Positions 63,875-64,000 of a DNA stretch of 64,000 nucleotides are shown here, one piece after another. The stretch's first letter is position 1; every line of letters begins with the position of its first letter. Source of the stretch: Algoriphagus sp. AK58 (lineage in GTDB: Bacteria > Bacteroidota > Bacteroidia > Cytophagales > Cyclobacteriaceae); the NCBI RefSeq assembly GCF_014324365.1, contig NZ_QEIG01000017.1, positions 1-64,000 on the forward strand, in the 5' to 3' direction. The position numbers and the translations under genes are program-made. A model generated the notes under the pieces. The model was not told the DNA's origin, did no database searches, and saw only the letters and a list, made by a program, of their open reading frames with translations.

Positions 63875-64000
63875 TCTACCCAGTTTTTAGAGCGTTCGAC
63901 GGCTTTGTGCCAAAAGTGGATCAACTGATCCCGCTTTTCAGCTTCCATGTTAGGTTTGAAACTTTGGTCAGCTTCCCATAATTCTTGCAATTCTTCCTGA
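63871..64000 (-). CDS. glpK: Glycerol kinase, C-terminal end (partial)
   Basis: The last 42 codons of a minus-strand gene run off the right edge. The translated end reads QEELQELWEADQSFKPNMEA, then KRDQLIHFWHKAVERSKNWVE and stop, matching the C-terminal tail of glycerol kinase (W-x-K-A-V-x-R-S-x-x-W). Its stop overlaps the glpF start by 4 bases (ATGA), confirming a glpK-glpF operon for glycerol uptake and phosphorylation. Confidence 0.82.
   Translation of the reverse strand, partial: QEELQELWEADQSFKPNMEAEKRDQLIHFWHKAVERSKNWVE

Overview
The window is a chromosomal piece from a member of the Bacteroidota, most likely Cytophagales/Cyclobacteriaceae (Algoriphagus-like). The evidence is indirect: a TonB-dependent receptor of the carboxypeptidase-regulatory-domain type, many short lipoproteins, a bacillithiol-type YtxJ, DUF4403 and DUF4212 proteins, a bacterial kynurenine pathway, and repeated TAnnTTTG promoter boxes typical of the phylum. 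No rRNA, complete tRNA, CRISPR array or insertion sequence was seen.

Region 1 (1-10.1 kb) is an accessory island, visibly AT-richer than the rest. It holds the 3' part of an RHS polymorphic-toxin gene, then two orphan RHS tips and one decayed RHS fragment. Each intact tip has its own toxin-like end and its own small candidate immunity gene. The first tip is glycine-zipper/membrane-type with a membrane immunity protein. The second is an M23 (LytM) endopeptidase with an exported immunity candidate. The third resembles CD38/ADP-ribosyl cyclase NADases and is followed by two cytoplasmic immunity candidates. A lipoprotein zincin, two further lipoproteins, a 9-base tandem repeat and a possible tRNA 3'-end scar complete the island.

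Region 2 (10.5-29.2 kb) is housekeeping: doxX, prmC divergent from an RsmB-type rRNA methyltransferase, guaB, pyrD, ftsK-lolA, a pabA/trpG-cvpA-yqeY minus-strand group, pdxJ, an alpha/beta hydrolase, an amidohydrolase, two paralogous outer-membrane-like proteins, an RsmI-type methylase with an M19 dipeptidase, and a PEGA-domain protein.

Region 3 (29.4-39.3 kb) is carbohydrate catabolism. An MFS sugar transporter and an amylosucrase (GH13) face a LacI regulator. Beyond it lies a co-directional set: HPS/KGPDC-like decarboxylase-fold enzyme, MDR dehydrogenase, small membrane protein, SDR dehydrogenase, TIM-barrel isomerase and SMP-30 lactonase. That set has no obvious match to a pathway I can name.

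Region 4 (39.4-50 kb) has pheS, a fasciclin protein, a beta-propeller lipoprotein, a large TonB-dependent receptor, ytxJ, a DUF4403 lipoprotein, and an exonuclease/DUF294 pair. Region 5 (50.2-56.2 kb) is an acetate module (DUF4212 small subunit, sodium:solute symporter, acs), a ZIP metal transporter with a Zur-like operator on its promoter, and an ApbE flavin transferase. Region 6 (56.3-64 kb) has ruvB, a RelE/ParE toxin-antitoxin pair, the kynurenine genes kmo-kynU-haaO (quinolinate/NAD formation), a second M19 dipeptidase with a degenerate thiamine-pyrophosphokinase-like partner, and glpF with the 3' end of glpK running off the window.
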